This document shows positions 18,416 to 27,649 of a stretch of DNA of 64,000 nt, piece after piece. Source of the stretch: an uncultured Flavobacteriaceae bacterium (GTDB lineage Bacteria > Bacteroidota > Bacteroidia > Flavobacteriales > Flavobacteriaceae). The notes under the pieces were generated by a model. That model was given only the letters and a program-made list of their open reading frames with translations. It had not been told where the DNA came from and did no database searches. How positions within the stretch are numbered: position 1 is the first letter of the stretch; each line of letters starts with the position of its first letter. Made by a program: the position numbers and the translations under genes. Location of the stretch: assembly GCA_905181835.1 (NCBI GenBank), contig CAJIZF010000003.1:84074-148073 (forward strand), in the 5' to 3' direction.

Positions 18416-21214
18416 TTAATTCAAGTTGATAAAGTACTCATTTAAGTTGATTTCTCTTTCAAGTTGTAATTTCTTCCGCAATCTATATCTTTTTATTTCT
18501 ACACTTCTTGGAGATATATTCAAAAGTGGAGCTATGTCTTTTGAATTCAAATTCATTCTCAAATACATACAAAGTCGAAGATCATTTGATGTAAGCTCAG
18601 GATGTTGTTTTTTTACTTTTTTAAAGAATTTTTTATCTGCATTATTAAATGCCTTTTCAAACATTTTCCAATCGTCTGAAGAATTGATATTTTCATCAAT
18701 TATATACATAACAGAACTTAAATCTTTATTATTTGGTAATTTTTTTAATTCACTTTTAATATTACTTAAAAATTCATTTTTTTTAATTAGAGACATCGTA
18801 GATAAAGCAAGTTCTCTATTTTTATTTTCAATATCCTGTTTTAAGCTTTTGTTTTTAAAACTAAGCTTTTGTTGTTTATTCTCAAAACTTTTTAATTCTA
18901 ATTTTTGTTTTGCTTTTTGTAAAAGTTTTTCTCGTTGCTTTTTATAATATTTACGATAGCTGGTGTGCATAAGAAAAGAAAATAGAATAAGACAAAATAA
19001 GTAATATATGATCGCATAATTTGACAAATACCACGGACGTTTAATTTTAAACTTATAGGTAACTGTATTATTCAGAATTTTATTTCCAACTCTAGCTCTT
19101 AATTTAAAATTATATTCTCCAAATGGGAGATTTTTAAATTGAACACTACTTTCAGTTGACCAAAGGCTCCAATTATCATATAGACCTTCTAATTGATATT
19201 GATAATTAGTTTCGATGTATTTTTCATAATTATTTACATTAAAAGAAAATAAAATATTGTTCTCGTTAAAATTAAATGAGCCATTTGTACTTTTATCTAC
19301 AAGTCTTTGATTACTATTTAATTCATTTACTTCTACGGTATTTATATATAATTCTTTATTGGGAGAATTAAATTTATCTAAATCAAGAATTATGTAACCG
19401 GAAGAGGTTCCAAGTATATACTTATTATCTTGATACCAAATAATACTCTCATAACTCCTAACTCCGTTTCTGGACAACGTATTAATATCGATACTTTTTG
19501 AATCAGGAGTTTCACTCAGATTACCAGGAGTTATGTAATTTAGGGATGACCTAGAGAAATTCCATAAAGATTTATTAATAGGGTCGTAAACGAGTTTACC
19601 TGAAATAAAGTCATCATTTTTAAAAAAATCGCTCAGCAAAGTATCTTTTGTAAAACTTTTATTTTTTTTATCATACTTAAAAACTCCTTCATTGTAAGAA
19701 TAAATAATTTCATCGTTGTACTTTAATAAGCTTGAATTATGTCCCTTAATAATTGAATCTTTTGATATTTTGACTACGTTGGTAAATGAAGTGTCTATAT
19801 TAATTTTATAGATTCCCTTATATTCATGATTGACGATAACTTCGTTATCCGAAGTGAATTCAAAATATCTTGAAGAGTTGTCAAATCCTTCAATTTTATT
19901 TTTAAATTTCCAAGATCCATTTTTATTTTCTAAAACATTAAGGCCATTATAATTTCCCTGTAACAGTAAATTATTCCTACCATTAATTTTTTTAATATTC
20001 CAAGTACCTTGAATATCAGAGATTAGTTTAGCGCTATTATTTTTAATTAAATAAGTTCCGTTATTATGCCCACAAAACAATTCATCATTTAATTTGGTTA
20101 AAATCCAAACTTGCCCTTCAGTACCTTCTATTAATTTAAATTCTGAAGCAGAATTGACTTCTCTGTAAAATAAGCCTTGATTGGTTCCTAGATATAGCTT
20201 ATTATTCTCAATTTGAATCGTATATATTGAGCCTAAATTTCCACTATTATCTCGGTAGATTTTAAAAGCTGAATTTAACTCAAGACAATTAATTCCATTG
20301 TCTAATCCCAACCAAATATTTTTATCAATATCTTCAAATAAAGACAAAATTGTATTGTTACCTAATCCGTTATTTTGATTAATTTGAGTAATTAAATCTC
20401 CCGTATTATTCAGATAAATAATTCCATCAGATATAGTTCCAATAATAAAACTACCATCTGATAATTGAATACTATTATAAACATTTACGCTTTTTAGCAC
20501 ATTGTTTTGAGTTAAATTCCATGACTTTAATTTATCACCTTTAAGCTCAAAAAAACCTCTTTTATCTGTTAAAATCAATAACTTATCATTATTGTAAAAC
20601 ATGTTATTTACAATGGTATTAGCTATTAATTTATCATCTGTCATCAATTTACTTTTACCATTTTCTATTTTAAAAATACCTCTTCCCCATTCTTGATAAT
20701 AAACAGACTCATTTACAGCATACATTTTAGTTATCGTGGACTCTGATTGAATTGTCTGTAATGAGTTATTTTTATTATTTAAAATATAAATTCTATTGAG
20801 AGACTGAAATAAAGTCCAATGTTCGATCTGTATAATATTCCAAAATTGTTCGTCCTCAATTAATTTAATATTTAGCTCTTCAGTGATTGATTTATATTCG
20901 AGTAGTCCAAAAATATTTTCTTCCCAAAATCCAAAGTTCATATAACTACCTGTGTAAATTCTTTTACCAACAACTTTTACAGACCTGATAATCGTCTCGT
21001 TTGGAGAATCGTATAATTTCCAACGAGCACCGTTAAACTCGAGTAAACCAGCATTATTTGCGAAATAAATATTCTTGTTTGAAGATTGTGAAATAGACCA
21101 ATTTTGATTTTCAGCCTGGTATTCATCAGTTGAAAAAAAACTTATTGGCGGGAACTCTTGCGAAAAAATAGTGCAAGGCAAAACTAATAACACAAAAAGT
21201 AATATATTTTTCAA
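18416..21214 (-). CDS. Membrane-anchored sensor/transcription regulator: propeller repeats, Y_Y_Y domain, TM helix, LuxR-type HTH
   Basis: This is the likely inducer sensor of the glucan locus. Of its 932 residues, a signal peptide occupies 1-18 (ending IFSQ). Regulator-propeller repeats (NKNIYFANNAGLLEFNGARW, KNIWLGLDNGINCLE, NKLYLGTNQGLFYRE) fill about 30-620. A triple-tyrosine domain (about 655-722; YQYQLEGLYDNWSLWS, LPFGEYNFKLRARVG) is followed by one transmembrane helix (about 732-750) and a basic coiled coil (about 752-820). The C-terminal LuxR/GerE-like helix-turn-helix lies at about 871-920 (LTSNDLRLCMYLRM, NISPRSVEIKRYRLRKKL). It has no histidine kinase or receiver, so periplasmic sensing and DNA binding sit in one chain, as in SusR-like proteins. 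The start is TTG at 21214; no in-frame ATG lies upstream before a stop. Confidence 0.85.
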   Translation of the reverse strand: MKNILLFVLLVLPCTIFSQEFPPISFFSTDEYQAENQNWSISQSSNKNIYFANNAGLLEFNGARWKLYDSPNETIIRSVKVVGKRIYTGSYMNFGFWEENIFGLLEYKSITEELNIKLIEDEQFWNIIQIEHWTLFQSLNRIYILNNKNNSLQTIQSESTITKMYAVNESVYYQEWGRGIFKIENGKSKLMTDDKLIANTIVNNMFYNNDKLLILTDKRGFFELKGDKLKSWNLTQNNVLKSVNVYNSIQLSDGSFIIGTISDGIIYLNNTGDLITQINQNNGLGNNTILSLFEDIDKNIWLGLDNGINCLELNSAFKIYRDNSGNLGSIYTIQIENNKLYLGTNQGLFYREVNSASEFKLIEGTEGQVWILTKLNDELFCGHNNGTYLIKNNSAKLISDIQGTWNIKKINGRNNLLLQGNYNGLNVLENKNGSWKFKNKIEGFDNSSRYFEFTSDNEVIVNHEYKGIYKINIDTSFTNVVKISKDSIIKGHNSSLLKYNDEIIYSYNEGVFKYDKKNKSFTKDTLLSDFFKNDDFISGKLVYDPINKSLWNFSRSSLNYITPGNLSETPDSKSIDINTLSRNGVRSYESIIWYQDNKYILGTSSGYIILDLDKFNSPNKELYINTVEVNELNSNQRLVDKSTNGSFNFNENNILFSFNVNNYEKYIETNYQYQLEGLYDNWSLWSTESSVQFKNLPFGEYNFKLRARVGNKILNNTVTYKFKIKRPWYLSNYAIIYYLFCLILFSFLMHTSYRKYYKKQREKLLQKAKQKLELKSFENKQQKLSFKNKSLKQDIENKNRELALSTMSLIKKNEFLSNIKSELKKLPNNKDLSSVMYIIDENINSSDDWKMFEKAFNNADKKFFKKVKKQHPELTSNDLRLCMYLRMNLNSKDIAPLLNISPRSVEIKRYRLRKKLQLEREINLNEYFINLN

Positions 21215-21312
21215 TTTATTATGATTTGGTGGTTAAATATATCATTTTTTCGGTAATGTAGAAATTTAACCCCTTTTGTTCGGAATACATAGTCAATCAA
21301 TAAAACTAATGT

Positions 21313-23352
21313 TTATTTAAAATTATCAAGTCCTTCATTTAACCAATTCTTATATTTCTCGACATCTGGAGTATAACCTATTGGAGTATTTAAGTTTTGC
21401 TCCTGTAGGTCCATCAAAACATAATACGGTTGGGCATTGGCTTGGTATTCTTTTATTTGAAAATCACTCCATTTATTCCCTATGGATGTAATTCTTTTTC
21501 CTGTAGTTTTACTTGTGTATTGCTCATTATCTGGTAATAAGCGTTTATCGTCAACATATAGAGAAATCAAAACTATTTCTTTATTAAGAATTCCTAAAAT
21601 CTCAGGGTTTGCCCATACTCGTTCTTCCATTTTTCTACAGTTAACACAAGCATATCCTGTAAAATCAATTAAAACAGGTTTGTTGACCTTTTTAGCATAC
21701 GTCAAACCTGCTACGTAATTATTAAATGCTATAATGTCATGAGGTCCTAACTCGGCGCCATCTGGCATGGAGTATTTCTCGGCTGATCCAGCAGAACCTA
21801 ATTTAGTAAAACCAACACCATATGGAGCTTCACTGTAGTTCATAGGTGGAGGAAACCCACTGATTATTTTTAATGGAGCTCCCCAGATCCCTGGTATTAA
21901 ATATATGGTAAAAGCTAATACTAATAAGCCTAAAGATAATCTTCCTACAGAAATATGATTTTCATTTCCGTCGTGGGGTAATCTGATTTTTCCAAATAAA
22001 TAAAATGCTAAAGTTCCAAAAATAGCTATCCAAATTGCTAAAAACACTTCTCTTTCTAGCCAATGTAGTTGAAGAACTAAATCTGCATTCGATAAAAATT
22101 TAAATGCAAGTGCTAGTTCTAAGAATCCTAAAAATACCTTTACAGTATTTAACCAACTACCTGATCTTGGTAAAGAATTCATCCACCCTGGAAACATAGC
22201 AAATAAAGCAAATGGTAAGGCTATAGCTAGAGAAAAACCTAACATTCCTACAATTGGAGCAATTCCTCCTTTTGAGGCAGATTCAACTAACAAAGTACCA
22301 ACTATTGGGCCCGTACAGGAGAAAGAAACAATAGCTAATGCTAAAGCCATAAAAAATATTCCCAACACTCCACCTCTATCTGCTTGGCTATCCACTTTAT
22401 TTGACCAAGATTGCGGTAAAGCAATTTCAAAAGCTCCTAAAAAAGAAATCGCAAAAACAACTAAAAGTATAAAGAAAATTACATTGAACCAAACATTGGT
22501 AGATAGAGCATTTAAAGAATCTGCTCCAAAAAGCCCAACTATTACAGATCCCAACAATACATAAATAACAATTATAAACACTCCATACATGATAGCATTT
22601 TTTATTCCTGCTGCTCTATTTTTACTTTGTTTAGTAAAAAAACTTACCGTTAAGGGTATCATTGGAAAAACACAAGGAGTGAGTAACGCTGCAAAGCCAG
22701 ACAAAAAAGCAATAAAAAAAATAGTCCAAAGCCCTCTAGTTTTTGGATTTTTGGCGCTATCCATTTTAGCTGTTGCATCTAGTTCTTCTTTATAATTTTC
22801 TGTTGAACTATAGGTGTTCCATTCGTCATAATTATCTATAAAAAAAACTTTGTTAGCTGCTAAATCAAAAACGACATAACGTTCTTCATTTAAACAAACA
22901 TCAATACAAACTTGATAATATAAAATGGCTTTTATGGTTTTAACCGTTGAACTAGTTAGGTGAACTTTCTGGTTTAGCACCATCATTTCTTCAAAAAAGA
23001 CCTCATCAAAACCCCAAGTTTCACTGTATTCTCTGCGAGTTTCACTCTCTATTAACGGACCATTAAGAGTATAATTTTTATCTACTAGTTTAAAATCTAT
23101 AAACAACGGAATAGGTCCTAACCCTTTATCTAAATCTTCTGGAGTAAATTGAGAGTATACATGCCATCCATCATCAATAAATCCAGTAACTGAAATTTCA
23201 TATTCAAGATCAGCTGTTTTTTTTACGTTACCTTCCCATTGTAACGGATTTTTTATTTCACCTAGTACTTGTGATCCCGTTAGCGAAATATCCTGTGCAT
23301 TTGAATTAAATAAAACAAATAAAAGACTATATAATAACATTAACTTTTTCAT
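21313..23352 (-). CDS. dsbD: DsbD-like thiol:disulfide interchange protein
   Basis: It moves reducing power from cytoplasmic thioredoxin to periplasmic thiols. The 679 residues have a signal peptide (1-19) and an N-terminal DsbD alpha-like domain (about 30-180, with LYYQVCIDVCLNEERY). A membrane domain of about eight helices (205-490) carries the two conserved cysteine sites LTPCVFPMIP and FSCTGPIVG. A C-terminal thioredoxin domain (about 545-679) has the redox motif ACVNCRKME. The domain order is complete. It lies 3 bp after tilS on the same strand, so the two are probably co-transcribed. Confidence 0.92.
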   Translation of the reverse strand: MKKLMLLYSLLFVLFNSNAQDISLTGSQVLGEIKNPLQWEGNVKKTADLEYEISVTGFIDDGWHVYSQFTPEDLDKGLGPIPLFIDFKLVDKNYTLNGPLIESETRREYSETWGFDEVFFEEMMVLNQKVHLTSSTVKTIKAILYYQVCIDVCLNEERYVVFDLAANKVFFIDNYDEWNTYSSTENYKEELDATAKMDSAKNPKTRGLWTIFFIAFLSGFAALLTPCVFPMIPLTVSFFTKQSKNRAAGIKNAIMYGVFIIVIYVLLGSVIVGLFGADSLNALSTNVWFNVIFFILLVVFAISFLGAFEIALPQSWSNKVDSQADRGGVLGIFFMALALAIVSFSCTGPIVGTLLVESASKGGIAPIVGMLGFSLAIALPFALFAMFPGWMNSLPRSGSWLNTVKVFLGFLELALAFKFLSNADLVLQLHWLEREVFLAIWIAIFGTLAFYLFGKIRLPHDGNENHISVGRLSLGLLVLAFTIYLIPGIWGAPLKIISGFPPPMNYSEAPYGVGFTKLGSAGSAEKYSMPDGAELGPHDIIAFNNYVAGLTYAKKVNKPVLIDFTGYACVNCRKMEERVWANPEILGILNKEIVLISLYVDDKRLLPDNEQYTSKTTGKRITSIGNKWSDFQIKEYQANAQPYYVLMDLQEQNLNTPIGYTPDVEKYKNWLNEGLDNFK

Positions 23353-23355
23353 AGT

Positions 23356-24669
23356 TTATATTTCTGAATAGGTTATTTTTAATATGTGTTTTGTTTCATC
23401 ATCTACCTTAAACCTTTCATCAGATCGCATACCAACTACCCATATTATATTGTTTTCCGATAACAAAACCCAAATTTTTTCTTTCGAAATCAAAGATAAC
23501 TTTTCATCCTTAAAAAACTTACTTAATTTCTTTTTTCCTTTCATACCAAAAGGAAAAAAATAATCACCATCTTCCCATATTCTTAATTTAAGAGGGAAAA
23601 CTAATTTATCAAAATCTAGATATAGATTGTTCGGTGTGCAATCTAATATTTCATCAACTTTATTAATAGATAAATACAAGGGTTTTTTCAATGTTTTATC
23701 TCCTTGATTTATATAAAAATGACTTTTAATATTAATTTGACTTTTCTGATCTAAAATCAAAAAATTTCTATTTTTGAGTAATCTATATTTCTTTGAGAAT
23801 ATTTTTTTTCCAGTTTGAGCATCCAGCAAATCAATTATATCTCCCAAATTTGTAAATCCAAATGGAAATAACAATTCGTATAGTAAAAAATTAGTATTCG
23901 GAAGACCTTTAAGCTTTAAGATATCTATTTCAATGCTTGTCTCTTTAACTATAAAAACTAATTTTTTAATTAACTCCATGTAGTCATTTACTAGAGTTAA
24001 ACTAGTCTTCAAATGCGTTGTTGTTTTTTGAAATCCTTTTAAAAAATTAGCATTGGTCTGTTTTAAACTTGGAATAACATTTAACCTAAATTTATTTCTT
24101 AAATAATCAGTATCCGTATTACTATGATCTTCTCTCCAGGTAATATTGTTTTTGATTGCATACTCATAAATATCATTTCTGGATATCATCAATAGTGGAC
24201 GAATAACTTTATGATTTGTCTCTGGTATACCAATAAGCCCTCTTATTCCAGTACCACGTGTTAAATTAATTAAAAAAGTTTCAATTTCGTCATCTAAATG
24301 GTGACCCGTCACAATAAAATCAAATGAATGTTTTTTACAAAGCTCATCAAACCAATGGTAGCGAAGTTCCCTAGCTGCCATTTGAGTAGAAACTTTATTA
24401 ATTTCTTTAAATTGTTTTGTGTCAAATTTTGTATTAAAAATAGGAATCGATAATTTGTCTGCAATTGAAATAACAAACTTTTCATCTTCATCACTTTCTA
24501 TTCCTCGTAATGAAAAATTACAATGGGCTAATGAAATATTAAACTTTAACTCTTTTAAAATTCTAGCAAGAACAACACTATCTATTCCGCCACTGCAGGC
24601 CACCAATATTTTTTTACCAATAAGAAATGGAAATTTTTTTTTAATATGACATTTTACAGTTTCTAACAA
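23356..24669 (-). CDS. tilS: tRNA(Ile)-lysidine synthase
   Basis: It attaches lysine to C34 of the CAU-anticodon tRNA-Ile so that AUA is read as isoleucine, using ATP. The PP-loop is at residues 25-31 (CSGGIDS). TGHHLDDEIETFLINLTRGTG and RPLL are further N-type ATP-pyrophosphatase motifs, and the C-terminal region (about 340-437, RIWEDGDYFFPFGMKGKKKLSKFFKDEK) matches the TilS tRNA-binding domain. The length of 437 is normal. The start appears to be TTG at 24669; the next upstream in-frame codons reach a stop without an ATG. It lies between pabB and dsbD on one strand. Confidence 0.93.
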   Translation of the reverse strand: MLETVKCHIKKKFPFLIGKKILVACSGGIDSVVLARILKELKFNISLAHCNFSLRGIESDEDEKFVISIADKLSIPIFNTKFDTKQFKEINKVSTQMAARELRYHWFDELCKKHSFDFIVTGHHLDDEIETFLINLTRGTGIRGLIGIPETNHKVIRPLLMISRNDIYEYAIKNNITWREDHSNTDTDYLRNKFRLNVIPSLKQTNANFLKGFQKTTTHLKTSLTLVNDYMELIKKLVFIVKETSIEIDILKLKGLPNTNFLLYELLFPFGFTNLGDIIDLLDAQTGKKIFSKKYRLLKNRNFLILDQKSQINIKSHFYINQGDKTLKKPLYLSINKVDEILDCTPNNLYLDFDKLVFPLKLRIWEDGDYFFPFGMKGKKKLSKFFKDEKLSLISKEKIWVLLSENNIIWVVGMRSDERFKVDDETKHILKITYSEI

Positions 24670-24731
24670 TGTAATTCTTTTCTAAAAAGCAAATATATAA
24701 AACATCATAGCTCCTACTTAAAATGTTTGAC

Positions 24732-26033
24732 TTAATTTTCTAAAGCCTCCCTCATAGCTTTTGCTTTAATTAAGCACTCTTCATATTCATTTTCTGGAAT
24801 CGATTTAGCTGTTATTGCGCTTCCTACAGAAAAACTTACATAATTGTTCAACGTATTGTAGAGAATACTTCTTATGACTACATTGAAATCAAAATCTCCA
24901 CGAGGATCAAAATAACCAACTGCACCACTATAGAGACCTCGTTTTGAATCTTCTAATTCTTCAATAATATTCATTGCAGAAATTTTTGGAGCACCAGTCA
25001 TACTACCCATTGGGAATGTTTCTCTAATCATATAAACAGGTGATAAGCTATTATCAACCTGACAAGTTATCGTAGAAATCATTTGATGTACCTGTTCAAA
25101 ACTATATATCTTACAAAGCTCATCAACTTTAACAGAACCTTTATTAGCAAATTTTGATAAATCATTTCGAACTAAATCAGTAATCATGATATTTTCACTT
25201 CGTTCCTTTTGATCATTTTCTAATTGTAGACGTAACTTTTCATCTTCCATCTTATCAATAAGGCGTTTAGCGGTACCTTTTATAGGCTGAGATATCACTG
25301 TGTTACCATTTTTACTTATATATCGTTCAGGGGAGGCAGATAGTGCGTATAAATTTCCTAGTCTCAAAAAAGTTGCAAAAGGCGGTTTAGATATTTTATT
25401 TAAATGTGTAAAAGTATTTAAAGGATCTATTTTAGTATTTTCTGAATAAAATTCTTGACAGAAATTTGATTCATAAATATCGCCTCGGTGTATGTACTCT
25501 AATATTTTTTCAAGTCTATTGAAGTAATTTTCTTTTGAAGTCCTAGAAATAATTTTTAAAGTAGATTTATTTTTAAATTTAGAGGTTTTATAATCTTGAT
25601 TTAAAATATCTTCCCAATCGGTTACCAATTCGTCCTCAATACAGTTTAGATATTGAATTTCAACCCCAGTATTAGTGAAAAGAAATATTCTTTTAGGTTG
25701 GAAAAAATATAAATCTGGAAAATGCAAACCATCAAAATTGCTAGATTTCAGTAATTCAATATCGTTTTTCAAATCGTAGGTAAGGTAACCAAATAGCCAG
25801 TCATTGGTTTTAGTTTGGTAGTCCTCTAACTTCTTAAAGGCTTGATGACAATCAGTTTTAACAGCTGTAAAAGCGTCTACAGCAAGTATTGCAGTGTATT
25901 TTGAATAATTTGAATAATTATTTTTATCATTAGAATCTAACCAAACTACTTCTTCAAATTTTTTTGACCAACAAAGTAACTTATTCTTTAAATCTTCAGT
26001 TAATGAAACTTTATATTTTTTTTTTGATCTCAT
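24732..26033 (-). CDS. pabB: Aminodeoxychorismate synthase component I (PabB-like chorismate-binding enzyme)
   Basis: It aminates chorismate to aminodeoxychorismate for folate synthesis. The 433 residues carry the chorismate-binding domain in the C-terminal 260 residues: GDIYESNFCQEF, SPERYISK, QPIKGTAKR, ENIMITDLVRNDLSKFA, GSMTGAPKISAMNIIEELE, RGLYSGAVGYFD, and a closing EYEECLIKAKAMREAL. An anthranilate synthase (TrpE) is the main alternative. The short length, the PIKGTAKR motif and isolation from any trp genes favour PabB. No amidotransferase gene (pabA) is adjacent. It is 62 bp upstream of tilS and on the same strand. Confidence 0.85.
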   Translation of the reverse strand: MRSKKKYKVSLTEDLKNKLLCWSKKFEEVVWLDSNDKNNYSNYSKYTAILAVDAFTAVKTDCHQAFKKLEDYQTKTNDWLFGYLTYDLKNDIELLKSSNFDGLHFPDLYFFQPKRIFLFTNTGVEIQYLNCIEDELVTDWEDILNQDYKTSKFKNKSTLKIISRTSKENYFNRLEKILEYIHRGDIYESNFCQEFYSENTKIDPLNTFTHLNKISKPPFATFLRLGNLYALSASPERYISKNGNTVISQPIKGTAKRLIDKMEDEKLRLQLENDQKERSENIMITDLVRNDLSKFANKGSVKVDELCKIYSFEQVHQMISTITCQVDNSLSPVYMIRETFPMGSMTGAPKISAMNIIEELEDSKRGLYSGAVGYFDPRGDFDFNVVIRSILYNTLNNYVSFSVGSAITAKSIPENEYEECLIKAKAMREALEN

Positions 26034-26141
26034 TAATTATTTTTTATGAAATAACTTTATGGTGAAATATACTTTACAAAAAAACACTATCTAACTACCA
26101 TAGAAACATCTAGAAGAAAAAACAAATGAATCAATTATTAG

Positions 26142-27548
26142 TTAACTGTGCAAAGGTCTATTATCTGTTGCAGCTAATGCAGCCTCTTTAACTGCCTCTG
26201 CATAGGTAGGGTGCGCATGGCTCATACGAGATATGTCCTCTGCACTAGCTCTAAATTCCATTGCTACTACAGCTTCGGCAATCAAATCGGCTACACGAGC
26301 ACCTACCATGTGTACCCCTAATACTTCGTCGGTACTGGCATCACTTAGTATCTTTACAAATCCATCAGTATCTCCACTTGCTCTGGACCTACCTAATGCA
26401 CGCATTGGAAATTGTCCAGCTTTGTAGTCAATACCATTTTCTTTTAACTGCTCTTCAGTTTTTCCGACAGAGGCTACCTCTGGCCAAGTATATACTACAC
26501 CAGGGATTAAATTATAATCGATGTGTGGTTTTTGACCTGCTATTGTCTCTGCTACAAAGACTCCTTCTTCCTCTGCCTTATGTGCTAGCATTGCACCTTT
26601 AATCACATCACCAATAGCATAAATATTCGAGATATTAGTTTGTAAATATTTATTTACGTCTACTTGTCCTCTTTCGTTTATTTTTACTCCAGCATTTTCT
26701 GCTTTTAAACCATCGGTATAAGGTCTTCTGCCAACTGAGACCAAACAATAATCACCTGTAATGACAACTTCTTTATCATTTTTGTCCATTGCTGTAATAG
26801 TAACCTGATCTCCATTAGTTACAACTCCTGATACTTTATGAGAAAGTAAAAACTTCATACCTTGCTTTTTAAAGGTTTTAGTTAATTCTTTACTTTGAGC
26901 TTTATCCATAGTTGGTATAATTCGATCCATAAACTCAATTACAGATACCTCTGCTCCCAAGCGGCGATATACCTGTCCTAATTCTAAACCAATAACACCA
27001 CCTCCAATAATAACCAAATGTTTTGGTATTTCTTTTAACTTAAGAGCTTCTGTTGAAGTAATTATTCTCTCTTTGTCTACAGTAATAAAAGGCAACGACG
27101 AAGGCTTAGAACCAGTTGCAATAATGGTATTTTTTGTTTCAATTTCTTCAAAAGATCCGTCTTCTTTACTAATTGTAATATGAGTAGCATCTTTAAAGCT
27201 TCCTAAACCAGTATATACATCAATTTTATTTTTTTTCATTAAAAAATCAATACCTGCTGTTGTTTGAGACACTACTTGATCTTTACGTGCAATCATCTTC
27301 TTCAAACTAATTTTCACATCACCAGAAATTTCAATTCCGTGATCTTCAAAATGTCTCATAGCATCATCATAATGATGAGACGAATCTAATAATGCCTTAC
27401 TAGGAATACATCCTACATTTAAACAAGTACCACCAAGAGTATTGTATTTTTCAATTAAAGCGGTTTTCATTCCTAGCTGTGCACAACGAATGGCTGCAAC
27501 ATATCCTCCAGGACCTGATCCGATTATGGCTACATCGTATGAATTCAT
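26142..27548 (-). CDS. lpdA: Dihydrolipoyl dehydrogenase (E3)
   Basis: It reoxidises dihydrolipoamide of the 2-oxoacid dehydrogenase and glycine cleavage complexes, passing electrons through FAD to NAD+. The 468 residues begin with the FAD fold GSGPGGYVAAI. The redox-active pair is in GGTCLNVGCIPSKALL (Cys42, Cys47). The NAD fold is IGGGVIGLELGQVYRRLGAE, the second FAD motif is NIYAIGDV, and the dimer-interface catalytic motif MSHAHPTYAEAVKEA is near the C-terminus. Length and motifs are complete. It is monocistronic by appearance, with a TAnnTTTG box at 27573-27580. Confidence 0.97.
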   Translation of the reverse strand: MNSYDVAIIGSGPGGYVAAIRCAQLGMKTALIEKYNTLGGTCLNVGCIPSKALLDSSHHYDDAMRHFEDHGIEISGDVKISLKKMIARKDQVVSQTTAGIDFLMKKNKIDVYTGLGSFKDATHITISKEDGSFEEIETKNTIIATGSKPSSLPFITVDKERIITSTEALKLKEIPKHLVIIGGGVIGLELGQVYRRLGAEVSVIEFMDRIIPTMDKAQSKELTKTFKKQGMKFLLSHKVSGVVTNGDQVTITAMDKNDKEVVITGDYCLVSVGRRPYTDGLKAENAGVKINERGQVDVNKYLQTNISNIYAIGDVIKGAMLAHKAEEEGVFVAETIAGQKPHIDYNLIPGVVYTWPEVASVGKTEEQLKENGIDYKAGQFPMRALGRSRASGDTDGFVKILSDASTDEVLGVHMVGARVADLIAEAVVAMEFRASAEDISRMSHAHPTYAEAVKEAALAATDNRPLHS

Positions 27549-27572
27549 AGTTTAATTTTTATTTTTGCGTTG

Positions 27573-27580
27573 CAAAGATA
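27573..27580 (-). promoter_or_regulatory. Candidate -7 box of the lpd promoter
   Basis: TATCTTTG on the minus strand matches the Bacteroidota consensus TAnnTTTG and lies 24 nt before the lpd start. No clear -33 TTTG is visible. Confidence 0.5.
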
Positions 27581-27637
27581 ATTAATTGCCTTTTCATTTA
27601 AGAATTTAGAAACTTAATTCATTCAATAAAATTTAAG

Positions 27638-27645
27638 TAATTTTG
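27638..27645 (+). promoter_or_regulatory. Candidate -7 box of the FAD-oxidoreductase gene
   Basis: TAATTTTG matches TAnnTTTG but ends only 4 nt before the ATG at 27650, so the transcript would be leaderless or nearly so if this box is used. Confidence 0.4.
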
Positions 27646-27649
27646 TTTT

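Noticed and set aside
18426-18947. 173-codon plus-strand frame opposite the regulator's C-terminus
   Set aside because: Phe/Ser/Leu-rich antisense of a Lys/Asn-rich coiled coil; the minus-strand HTH and coiled coil are clearly the real gene.
24732-26033. Anthranilate synthase TrpE
   Set aside because: No trp genes nearby, the protein is short for TrpE, and the motif set fits PabB; not fully excluded.
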